From: Lachnospiraceae bacterium
GTDB taxonomy: Bacteria; Bacillota; Clostridia; Lachnospirales; Lachnospiraceae
Assembly: GCA_029338875.1 (NCBI GenBank)
Contig: JAQYBF010000092.1
Location: forward strand, 1 to 48,911
Direction of reading: 5' to 3'
Length of the DNA: 48,911 bases
Shown: positions 24,770 through 31,941 of the stretch, one piece after another
How positions within the stretch are numbered: the first letter of the stretch is position 1
How the letters are laid out: every line of letters starts with the position of its first letter
Notes under the pieces: model-generated
Seen by the model: only the letters and a program-made list of their open reading frames with translations
The model's database searches: none
Told to the model about the DNA's origin: nothing
Translations under genes and position numbers: made by a program

Positions 24770-25096
24770 ATGGCAAACAAAACAGCAAATGTAAACGCAA
24801 GAGTAGAGGAAGATGTCAAGAAAGAAGCGGAAGGCATTCTGAATGAAATGGGAATTCCAGTTTCTGTTGGAATCAATATGTTTTACCGCCAGATCATTTA
24901 CTGTCATGGACTTCCGTTTCGGCCTGTCGTGCCCAATAATACGCCAAAAGCATTAAGTGACATGTCTCGCGAGGAGTTCGATGCGAGAATGGCGGCGGGA
25001 CTTGCAGATGCGAAAGCGGGAAGAGGGCTTCCGGTTGATGAGGCATTTGAACAGCTTCTGGATGGTCTTGTGGATAAGGCGGTTGTAAATGAATGA
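24770..25096 (+). CDS. RelB/DinJ family antitoxin, toxin partner truncated
   Basis: 108 residues. The ribbon-helix-helix N-terminus reads TANVNARVEEDVKKEAEGIL, then MGIPVSVGINMFYRQIIYCHGLPF, a near-standard RelB/DinJ signature. A C-terminal acidic, toxin-binding tail follows. The ATG at 24770 is preferred for the AAAGGTGG box and because the family starts at this point. The adjoining toxin frame overlaps its last 8 nt but stops after 21 residues, so this looks like an orphan antitoxin. It could still repress its own promoter or neutralise a related toxin elsewhere. Confidence 0.85.
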   Translation: MANKTANVNARVEEDVKKEAEGILNEMGIPVSVGINMFYRQIIYCHGLPFRPVVPNNTPKALSDMSREEFDARMAAGLADAKAGRGLPVDEAFEQLLDGLVDKAVVNE

Positions 25097-25154
25097 TTAT
25101 CCGGTTATCATAACAACTCATGCAATACAGGCCATTTCTGAAATTCGGGATTAA
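25089..25154 (+). pseudogene. Truncated RelE/YafQ-type toxin start
   Basis: An ATG inside the end of the antitoxin gene opens a 21-residue frame, MNDYPVIITTHAIQAISEIR plus Asp. This is how many RelE/ParE-like toxins begin (short strand, then a helix). A TAA follows exactly where IS-type sequence starts. The remaining 70-80 residues of the toxin are absent. The overlap with the antitoxin is the normal arrangement, so the original pair was intact before the rearrangement. Confidence 0.6.
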
Positions 25155-25466
25155 ATTGCGGTGCAGCTCCTGATGGTCGATCATAAAGTCCGCATAGACA
25201 ACGCCAGCCTCTTCCGCTACCGCGGAAAGCAGTATTCCGTACCGCCGGAATACATTGGCAAAAGCGTTACCCTGCAGGTTTACGATGACTACATACATGT
25301 GTATTGTAACATGAAACTCATCGCACTGCAGCCTTTGTCGGAAAAGAAAATCAACTATCAAGAGGACCATTACCTGGATCTCATCTGCAGAACGCATTCG
25401 TTTGCAGAAGAAAATATCCGGGAGTTTGACACTTTTCGCCTAACCCAATCTTACCACATCCCTTGA
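25155..25466 (+). pseudogene. C-terminal remnant of an IS21-like (IstA) transposase
   Basis: About 103 codons with no start or ribosome binding site of their own. The sequence matches the post-catalytic beta-barrel of IS21/Mu-type transposases: ASLFRYRGKQYSVPPEYIGK, VTLQVYDDYIHVYCN, then KLIALQPLSEKKINY. The DDE catalytic core is missing. The remnant begins directly after the broken toxin frame, so an insertion followed by deletion probably removed both the toxin end and most of the element. No IstB helper gene is present. Confidence 0.7.
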
Positions 25467-25470
25467 TTTT

Positions 25471-25493
25471 GGCCGATTTCGGCCTTATTTTTC
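25471..25493 (+). terminator. Hairpin with T-run behind the transposase remnant
   Basis: GGCCG-attt-CGGCC followed by TTATTTTTCT, seven bases after the transposase stop. Further on, GTGTCC/GGACAC and a second TGTCC (25508-25550) look like short repeated motifs of an IS end. From there to 25710 there is only AT-rich sequence without a gene. Confidence 0.5.
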
Positions 25494-25714
25494 TCGGTTT
25501 TGAATTGGTGTCCAAAATACGGGACACCTTCTTGGCAAGCAGTGTCCTTCTTCACAAACAAATTTAACTAGATTTTGGAGCGATATCACCATATATCATC
25601 TGAAAAAGAGGGTATCTCTCAATCGGACAGATACAACAGTTATCAGGCTATATCACGAAATTTGCAAGTCAGGAATGACTGATTTTCACGAATTTCGCAA
25701 TTCGAATGTAGCGT

Positions 25715-25780
25715 AATTGCATATTTTTGGCAGGTAAAAATATGCAATTATGCATATTTTTACCTACTAAAAATATGCAT
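25715..25780. promoter_or_regulatory. Two adjacent large palindromes upstream of the ATPase gene
   Basis: AATTGCATATTTTT and AAAAATATGCAATT (14-bp arms, 7-nt centre) are followed one base later by ATGCATATTTTT and AAAAATATGCAT (12-bp arms, 7-nt centre). Both arms are perfect. The centres (GGCAGGT and ACCTACT) are roughly each other's reverse complement. They sit directly upstream of the promoter and look like paired operators or cruciform-forming DNA. Confidence 0.6.
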
Positions 25781-25783
25781 CTG

Positions 25784-25792
25784 TGATATAAT
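25784..25792 (+). promoter_or_regulatory. Extended -10 promoter of the ATPase gene
   Basis: TGA TATAAT, with TATAAT at 25787-25792. The start codon is at 25815 and GGAGG just before it, so the leader is about 16 nt. The -35 region falls inside the second palindrome. Confidence 0.55.
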
Positions 25793-25814
25793 AGATGCCG
25801 TGGAGGACTAAATT

Positions 25815-27128
25815 ATGCTGAAACGGGAAGCTGAAGCGGATCTGATAGCTTTTTGCAAAAGCAAAACGGATAAATGCATGGTGGTGCGAGGCGCCAGACA
25901 GGTTGGGAAGACGTCTCTTGTACAGGAGGTTGGCAGAAGCGGCCTGTTCAGATCATTTGTTGAGGTCAATTTTCTTGAAAGGCCTGATCTGAAGCAGATA
26001 TTCAGCGGAAGCCTTGATGTGAATACACTCCTTCTGAATTTTTCTGTCTTTATGCCGGAGGGCAGATTTATTCCGGGGGAGACTCTTCTGTTTCTTGACG
26101 AGATACAGGAGTGTCCAGAGGCAATCACTGCTCTGAAGTTTTTAGCCAAAGACAGAAGATACCGTGTAGTAGCAAGCGGGTCTATGCTTGGAATCGATTA
26201 TAACCGTCCTTCTTCTTATCCGGTAGGGAGTGTGAGCTACCTTGATCTCACACCAATGAGTTTCAAAGAATTCCTTTGGGCTCTGGGGATAAACGATCAG
26301 GTCATCTCCATGCTTCAGAATTCATTTCAGACCGGTACGGCTGTGCCGGAAGCTATTAACCATCAGATGATGAATTACATGAAAATGTATATGGCTGTGG
26401 GCGGTATGCCAGAAGTAGTCCAGCTGTATGTCGATTCTCATGATCTGAAGCAGGTAGACCGGCGTCAGAGGGCGCTGCTTGAAGACTACCGGAATGACAT
26501 AGCTCATTTTGCTCCTCCGGCAGTGAAAATCAAGGCTGAAAAATGCTATTTCTCACTTAAGGATCAGCTGGGAAAAGAAAATCACAAGTTCCAGTATTCT
26601 GTAGTAGAGCATGGCGGGAACAGGAGAAAATTCGGAAATGCACTGGACTGGCTTTACAGCGCTGATCTGATCATCGGATGTGACAATGTCAGGACACCAG
26701 AGAGTCCGCTTGAGGCTTTCAGAGATCCTGATGATTTCAGGCTTTATCCGACTGATATCGGCATGTTCACAGCTATGTATGATTATTCTCTTAAGCAGAT
26801 GCTGTTTTCAGATATCAAAACTTCGCCATTAGGTCAGGCGAAGGGCGGATTGTATGAGGCACTTGTGGCCTGTATGCTGAGCCACCGAAGGGATCGTAGG
26901 CTCTATTTCTATAAGAACGACACCAAAAATATCGAGATAGAATTTCTTCTCTCCTCAGCGGATGGTGTAATTCCTGTTGAAGTCAAAGCCGGCAATAATC
27001 GGTCGAAGTCGCTTGATAAGCTGCTCAAGAGTGATAACGTCCCATATGGCTATAAACTGGTATCTGGAAACCTGGGCACCATGGAAAAAAAGAGGACAAT
27101 CCCTCTGTATATGGCGATGTTTTTGTGA
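25815..27128 (+). CDS. AAA_14/DUF4143 family ATP-binding protein
   Basis: 437 residues. An N-terminal P-loop domain carries Walker A GARQVGKTS (26-34) and Walker B LLFLDEIQE (91-99), with a VVASGSMLG sensor strand after it. A middle winged-helix region leads to a C-terminal DUF4143 domain with GGLYEALVACML and EIEFLLSS...VIPVEVKAG, which resembles a PD-(D/E)xK nuclease core. The length is normal for the family. These proteins are common, often multi-copy, in anaerobic Firmicutes and Bacteroidetes, and their function is not known. Base composition is more AT-rich than the flanking genes, and the neighbours are an IS remnant and a broken toxin gene, so horizontal origin is likely. Confidence 0.88.
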   Translation: MLKREAEADLIAFCKSKTDKCMVVRGARQVGKTSLVQEVGRSGLFRSFVEVNFLERPDLKQIFSGSLDVNTLLLNFSVFMPEGRFIPGETLLFLDEIQECPEAITALKFLAKDRRYRVVASGSMLGIDYNRPSSYPVGSVSYLDLTPMSFKEFLWALGINDQVISMLQNSFQTGTAVPEAINHQMMNYMKMYMAVGGMPEVVQLYVDSHDLKQVDRRQRALLEDYRNDIAHFAPPAVKIKAEKCYFSLKDQLGKENHKFQYSVVEHGGNRRKFGNALDWLYSADLIIGCDNVRTPESPLEAFRDPDDFRLYPTDIGMFTAMYDYSLKQMLFSDIKTSPLGQAKGGLYEALVACMLSHRRDRRLYFYKNDTKNIEIEFLLSSADGVIPVEVKAGNNRSKSLDKLLKSDNVPYGYKLVSGNLGTMEKKRTIPLYMAMFL

Positions 27129-27234
27129 CGGAGAAGCACATATAATAGTCAATCGTTTTCATGCTTTGATTCCTCCTCTACAGCATCCCTTACCAATTCG
27201 ACATAAACCTTTTACTTTCTTTAATTCATCAACT

Positions 27235-28035
27235 TCAGACCTTCAGCATCGAGAACACCTCCCCAATCCGGTCATGGATGACAATGGTGTTTCTTGCCCT
27301 CGGCACTGACAGATCGCTTTCATTGATGACGGCCAGAGTATCTCCATGGAAATAGTTGATAAAAGATGCTGCCGGATAAACCGTAAGAGATGTCCCTCCG
27401 ATGATCAGTAGATCCGCCTCGGACAGGACCCGAACCGCCTTCTCAACCGCATCCTCCGGAAGGGATTCCTCATAGAGAGTGATATCCGGCCGGATGACAC
27501 CGCCGCAGCTGCAGTGAGGGATGGGCTCCCTGGATTCGAAAATATAGTCCGACGGGTAGACTTTCCCGCACTTCATGCAGTAATTTCGAAGCGCAGATCC
27601 ATGAATCTCAAAGACTTTCTTACTGCCGGCCTTCTGATGGAGTCCGTCGATATTCTGCGTCACGATGCCGAGCAGCTTGCCTGTCTTCTCCAGCTCGGCC
27701 AGGTAACGATGGGCCGCATTGGGCTCTATCTTTCTCGTATCCATCTTCTGCCGGTGGAATTCGAAGTAAATCTTCGGATTGTCCATAAGGCAGGAATGGC
27801 TGAGCAGATATTCAGGAGGGTATTTGTCGAAGTTGACATCATGCTGGTTATAAAGGCCATCCTTGCTCCGGAAATCCGGAATGCCGCTTTCGGTCGAGAC
27901 ACCGGCTCCGCCGAAGAAGACAATCTTCTTCGACCGGTCGATAGCTTCCTGCAGGGCCTGAACCTCTTCGGGAAGTTCTGCCCCTGCTTTTGATCTTTCA
28001 TTTCCTGATTTTTCCAGATTTTCATTCTGATCCAT
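27235..28035 (-). CDS. cobB: Sir2 family NAD+-dependent protein deacylase
   Basis: 266 residues. The NAD site GAGVSTESGIPDFRS is at 43-57, TQNID at 126-130 and the catalytic His145 in FEIHGS. A zinc ribbon uses Cys153, Cys156, Cys175 and Cys177. This is the canonical bacterial CobB/NpdA layout: lysine deacetylation or desuccinylation with release of nicotinamide and O-acyl-ADP-ribose. The ATG at 28035 is favoured by AAAGGGG at good spacing; a GTG three codons earlier also fits. Residues 1-30 are a charged extension. It lies 140 bp downstream of the deaminase-like gene on the same strand. Confidence 0.93.
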   Translation of the reverse strand: MDQNENLEKSGNERSKAGAELPEEVQALQEAIDRSKKIVFFGGAGVSTESGIPDFRSKDGLYNQHDVNFDKYPPEYLLSHSCLMDNPKIYFEFHRQKMDTRKIEPNAAHRYLAELEKTGKLLGIVTQNIDGLHQKAGSKKVFEIHGSALRNYCMKCGKVYPSDYIFESREPIPHCSCGGVIRPDITLYEESLPEDAVEKAVRVLSEADLLIIGGTSLTVYPAASFINYFHGDTLAVINESDLSVPRARNTIVIHDRIGEVFSMLKV

Positions 28036-28175
28036 ATCTGTCACCCCTTTTTATCAAAGCTCTGTGAACCAAATTTATGAATGAACTGAATCAAAAAATA
28101 CACGGTCTATATTTCCGTAGGATTCCAATCCCAGCCGCATCCTTCAGGTCATGGATTCTGCCCCGGCTAAATCGC

Positions 28176-30617
28176 TTAAACCTCCAGCTTCTCCCCGTCT
28201 CCGAAGTAGTGCACATAGCCAGCCAGGGACTTGGCCTTCTTCAGTAAAGACTTGGCATGAAGATAGACCTCGATTTTGGCACGTCCTTTTCCGTTTTTCG
28301 CTTCCTGGATCATATTTTCACCGGCGGAATTGCCGTCGAAGGCCAGAAGAATCGAAGGCCGGCGCTCGAAAATCTCGTAGTTGAAGCTCTTATAGATACC
28401 CATGCCCTCGAGATCCGGGCTGACGCGGATATGGACGTCCGCTTCCTTCAGCCGCTTCTTCTCATCCGCAGTCAGAAGAGTCGGAACCATGGCAAAGACC
28501 TCAAAGCGCTTCTCCTCCGGCAGATTGTCCAGAGCTTCTAGGAGATAGCCCTCGTAGCCGGTCAGCTTATGGCCGATCACGAAGAAATACTCGTCCGGAC
28601 TGATTTCCTTCAGAAGATTGTCGATCTCTGCCATGCCGTCTACCCGAAGCCTTGTTGTTCTCCGCTCGGTATTGAAGCTTCCGCCCATGAGAATAATGGG
28701 CGTCCGGTCCCAGGGAAGCTCGCAGATCTGGTCCTTTAATTCCGTATTGGCATCGTAATGCCGGCTCCGGGCTCCGGAAAGCCCGTGAATGCCCGATCCC
28801 GGAAGAATCTCCGGCATGAGCTTCAGAAGCTTTTCCTCGGTGTAATGGGCCTGCTCATAGGCTCTCTTCTTTCTCCGGTAGGCCGCCTGGCTGGATTCAA
28901 TAATGGCGGATTCGGCCGCCTTCATCTTGGACATCTCCTCCGGTGTCAGATGGAGGAAACGAGCCAGGGACAGCTGCTCTTCCATGGCATCTGTTCCGTA
29001 GATGGCCGCGCCGTCGGTGCCCTGGACACAGGAGATTCCCGCCTCCAGATACTGCTTCAAGGGATGATTCTTCAGGGAATTCAGGTTATTAAGCCGGACA
29101 TTCGACGTGATCTGGAATTCCAGGACAATGTGATTGTCCCGAAGCTCCCGAAGGACCTCCCGGCCCTTTTTCGAGGTCAGGCTGTAAGTATAGAGGCCGT
29201 GGCCGATCCGCATATGGGGCATGGCCTGGCCTGGAGCCAGGGATTCCCGGACACAGGCGATACTGTGGGCGATATTGTCCTTCTGACTGTCATTTTCTCC
29301 GGCATGGACACGGATGACAAAGTCGGGATCCTTTGCCGCAATCTTCGCGATCTCCTGAAAGACTGGCTTCAGGGTAATGATGTCGTTGATCTCTTCACCG
29401 ACGAAATCCACGCCGGCCACATAGGGATCCAATGCTGTCGCATGGAGAACCGAGATATTCTGGGCCAGGTAGTCGCTCGGCGTTACCCGGTCCTTTACAA
29501 TGGTCAGAGGAATTCGCCGGATAGCGGCCAGGAAACGAAGCATGACTCCGGTTTCCCGAAAAATGGCCGGCATAACCGCATGCACTTCCTCAAGCATACG
29601 GAGGGATTCGTATTTCTTGACCAGGGTCGTGTCGCTGATCTCAGCATAGCAGATGCCCTGGCGCCGGTAATTCCGAGCGATCCAGAGGAGTCCGTCCTGG
29701 AAGAGGCTGTTCTCGACATAGTCCGGATTTTCATGATCCTTCTGCATCTGGATCAGAGCCCTTTTCACCTCGCGATCGGGGATCTGGTCTACATTTCGAA
29801 GAGAGATCACATTCTCACTGGGCTGACCCTTGCAGAAGACGTAGCGGTAGAGATAAACCTTCTCAAGGTTGGTAAAGACAGCCTGGCCGTCCTTCAGGAT
29901 CGAGAGTGAAGTCCGGATCTTCACGATATTATCGGCAGCATGGTCCAGATTTTCGAGGATCAGGCTGGCAAAATTGATGAAAGTATTGTCGTTGATTTTC
30001 CGGTCCAGGTACTTGCCCTTGAGTTCGGAATGGATGAACTGCTTCTCGACCTTGGCCCGGCGCTCCTTCAACAGCTGATCCTGCTCCGGCGTCAGTGCCA
30101 GGTCCAGCTTCCGGATATAGTAAAGGGGATAGCGGATCTGGTGGTAAATGCCGAGAGCGATCAGGATGTCGCCCGGCAGGTTGGCGTTCATGTGGGTATG
30201 GAGGTCGGAACGAAACTTCAGATCCCGCGGGATATAGGTCTTGAAGATCGTCTCATAGAGGCCCAGCTCGTAATCCCGGGTCTGGCTCATCAAAGTCTTC
30301 GCGATCGAAGGTATGGTGGCCTTCCGCTCCACCCGGCCGTCCCGGTAGATATTTGCGACCTTGGTCGAGCCCATATGGAAAATGTAGACCTCCCGGTTCT
30401 CTCCATCGATAAAGCAGGGAATATTGCCCCGGATGACGAAGAGTCCCTCGTCGTTGGTCGAAAGAGGCAGGCCGCAGAGACGAGCCAGGTTCCGGATCAG
30501 GTTTCCGGAATGGTGGTTGGGCGTCTCAAGCTCATAATTCAGCTGGTCCAGGTCCCAGTAGAGATTCACCAGGATGTCCTTCTCATTGTCCAGAGCGAAG
30601 GTTGTAAAATAGGTCAT
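28176..30617 (-). CDS. Large adenosine-deaminase-like amidohydrolase with extra C-terminal domain
   Basis: 813 residues, more than twice a normal adenosine deaminase. After an N-terminal region (1-130) come the metal-binding SDLHTHMNANLPGD (His140, His142) and a long insertion. The ADA core follows: HAGEND with His438 and Glu441, GHGLYTY with His473, ITSNVRLN, and the metal Asp535 in QGTDGAAIYGT. All catalytic positions are present, so it should deaminate an adenine nucleoside, nucleotide or nucleic acid. Residues about 635-800 form a separate Rossmann-like module (IILMGGSF, FFVIGHKLTGYEG, GMGIYKSFNYEIFERRPSIL), by eye similar to SLOG nucleotide-sensing folds. The length is close to RdrB of the RADAR defence system, but no RdrA ATPase is next to it. 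The ribosome binding site is weak (AGAAAG). Confidence 0.75.
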   Translation of the reverse strand: MTYFTTFALDNEKDILVNLYWDLDQLNYELETPNHHSGNLIRNLARLCGLPLSTNDEGLFVIRGNIPCFIDGENREVYIFHMGSTKVANIYRDGRVERKATIPSIAKTLMSQTRDYELGLYETIFKTYIPRDLKFRSDLHTHMNANLPGDILIALGIYHQIRYPLYYIRKLDLALTPEQDQLLKERRAKVEKQFIHSELKGKYLDRKINDNTFINFASLILENLDHAADNIVKIRTSLSILKDGQAVFTNLEKVYLYRYVFCKGQPSENVISLRNVDQIPDREVKRALIQMQKDHENPDYVENSLFQDGLLWIARNYRRQGICYAEISDTTLVKKYESLRMLEEVHAVMPAIFRETGVMLRFLAAIRRIPLTIVKDRVTPSDYLAQNISVLHATALDPYVAGVDFVGEEINDIITLKPVFQEIAKIAAKDPDFVIRVHAGENDSQKDNIAHSIACVRESLAPGQAMPHMRIGHGLYTYSLTSKKGREVLRELRDNHIVLEFQITSNVRLNNLNSLKNHPLKQYLEAGISCVQGTDGAAIYGTDAMEEQLSLARFLHLTPEEMSKMKAAESAIIESSQAAYRRKKRAYEQAHYTEEKLLKLMPEILPGSGIHGLSGARSRHYDANTELKDQICELPWDRTPIILMGGSFNTERRTTRLRVDGMAEIDNLLKEISPDEYFFVIGHKLTGYEGYLLEALDNLPEEKRFEVFAMVPTLLTADEKKRLKEADVHIRVSPDLEGMGIYKSFNYEIFERRPSILLAFDGNSAGENMIQEAKNGKGRAKIEVYLHAKSLLKKAKSLAGYVHYFGDGEKLEV

Positions 30618-30720
30618 AATTTTCGGCTTTCTGTACTATTGTTTTTTCCCTATATACGTAAGGAATACCTGCCAGCGATTTTTTCAGCCGGCATTGCTTC
30701 TGCTTATTTTTCTATATACT

Positions 30721-30753
30721 TAAAACGGATGCAGGTAAATCACATGCATCCGT
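30721..30753 (-). terminator. Terminator behind the PfkB-family kinase gene
   Basis: On the minus strand ACGGATGCA and TGCATCCGT form a perfect 9-bp stem with an 11-nt loop, followed by TTTTA. It separates the kinase from the deaminase-like gene downstream. Confidence 0.6.
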
Positions 30754-30811
30754 CTGAAAGATTTATTCAATTATAGCAGAAGCCGGGCTCTGATTCACGT
30801 AAAGATACTGC

Positions 30812-31744
30812 TCAAATTTCCACATCAAGATCAAACTCACTCGGAAGGAAACGCGGGCAGACATTATCAGTGGTAGAAATGACCGAGCTTGCCATCCGGG
30901 TTCCGATCCGGCAGGCCTGGCCAAGAGTCTTTCCATAGGTCAGTCCGATAGCAACACCGGAGAAAAAGGCATCGCCGGCACCGGTGGTATCCACGACACC
31001 GACATTGATCGGCGGGCAGTAGCCGGGTTCGCCGTTCAGTTCCGCGTAAACCGCACCCTTGTCTCCCATGGTAACGACCATTCTGGGATAACGGGCCCTT
31101 TTGACGTTCCGGTCAATGATGGGCATGAGCTCTTCCGGTGTCATGCTGCAGTAGTCATCCGAGAAAAGGAGGCCGGCTTCCTGGACATTGCAGACCAGGA
31201 CTCCGGACCGCTTGATCAGATCCCGCCGCTCGATGGCAATGGACATGTTGGAAATCGGACAGTAAACCTGCTTTTCATACTTCTCTGCAAGTTCAAAGAT
31301 CTTCTTTAAGATCGGGGCCTCGATATCGAATTCAACGCAGATACTGTCCGCCTGGGAGAAGATCTCATCTCCGTCCTCTTCCAGAATCTTCAGAATCTCG
31401 GTCAGATCCGGCCGCTTGGAAATGGATCCGACCACATCGCCCTCGTTTGAGAAGATGGCCAGCCAGGTTCCCAGGCCGTTCGGAACCTTGCGGATATATC
31501 TGGTATTGACCTTGTGGCGGTTCAGCTTGTCGATAACCTCCTGGCCCAGGGCGCTTTCGTCAACGATGGAGATAAATGTAGGGCGAAGCTCTATATTTGC
31601 TATATCCTCGGCAATGTTTCTGCTGACACCGCCATGGACCTCGATGACATTGCCGGCATTCCGACCATTGGGGACATACTGGCCGATCGGGTAGCCCTTG
31701 ATATCGACAAAAGTGGCTCCGATTGCAACGATTCCGTTTTTCAT
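30812..31744 (-). CDS. PfkB family kinase, nucleoside/pseudouridine kinase-like
   Basis: 310 residues of the ribokinase/PfkB fold. The C-terminal signature DTTGAGDAFFSG (252-263) contains the catalytic base Asp258 and the anion hole. The N-terminal GGVSRNIAE motif is close to the GGVARNIAE of pseudouridine kinase (PsuK) and related nucleoside kinases. This would phosphorylate a nucleoside or sugar with ATP in the cytoplasm. Without a neighbouring PsuG glycosidase the pseudouridine call stays tentative. It precedes the adenosine-deaminase-like gene on the same strand, which supports a nucleoside substrate, though a terminator lies between. The ribosome binding site is weak (AAAGAGAA). Confidence 0.8.
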   Translation of the reverse strand: MKNGIVAIGATFVDIKGYPIGQYVPNGRNAGNVIEVHGGVSRNIAEDIANIELRPTFISIVDESALGQEVIDKLNRHKVNTRYIRKVPNGLGTWLAIFSNEGDVVGSISKRPDLTEILKILEEDGDEIFSQADSICVEFDIEAPILKKIFELAEKYEKQVYCPISNMSIAIERRDLIKRSGVLVCNVQEAGLLFSDDYCSMTPEELMPIIDRNVKRARYPRMVVTMGDKGAVYAELNGEPGYCPPINVGVVDTTGAGDAFFSGVAIGLTYGKTLGQACRIGTRMASSVISTTDNVCPRFLPSEFDLDVEI

Positions 31745-31774
31745 ATGGTTCTCTTTCTATGTAAATGATATGGC

Positions 31775-31941
31775 TGTAATAACCGGATCGCTTCGTGCTC
31801 CGCACTCCCGCGATCCTCCCTCAGCTCGGGCTCCCGTGCTGCTTCGCATCACTTCACCCTCGCTGAGGGGCGTGTCAATAATTCATCACCAATTGCTGCA
31901 CAAGTGCAGCACTGGTGATGAATTTTGACACTGTTATTACA
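31775..31941. repeat. Structured intergenic repeat element with inverted ends (MITE-like)
   Basis: The 167-bp stretch is bounded by perfect 9-bp inverted repeats TGTAATAAC (31775-31783) and GTTATTACA (31933-31941). Inside are three nested hairpins: GGATCGC/GCGATCC (31785-31816), CCCTCAGC/GCTGAGGG (31818-31869), and ATTCATCACC/GGTGATGAAT with TGCTGCAC/GTGCAGCA at 31881-31923. A TATG lies on both sides (31769 and 31942), possibly a target duplication, although on the left it is two bases off the end. The right end overlaps the stop codon of the SNF gene. Related but shorter copies occur near 9.96 and 42.4 kb. Confidence 0.6.

Noticed and set aside
27235-28035. Sir2 as a defence effector (Thoeris ThsA or DSR type)
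   Set aside because: It is a stand-alone 266-residue protein with the zinc ribbon and motifs of CobB deacylases, with no SLOG, TIR or nuclease partner domain.
28758-29909. 383-codon plus-strand frame opposite the deaminase-like gene
   Set aside because: Antisense shadow; the minus-strand reading has intact ADA motifs throughout.
25815-30617. RADAR system made of the AAA ATPase and the large deaminase
   Set aside because: The ATPase is a 437-residue DUF4143 protein, not an RdrA-type ATPase of about 900 residues, and is on the opposite strand with the Sir2 gene between.
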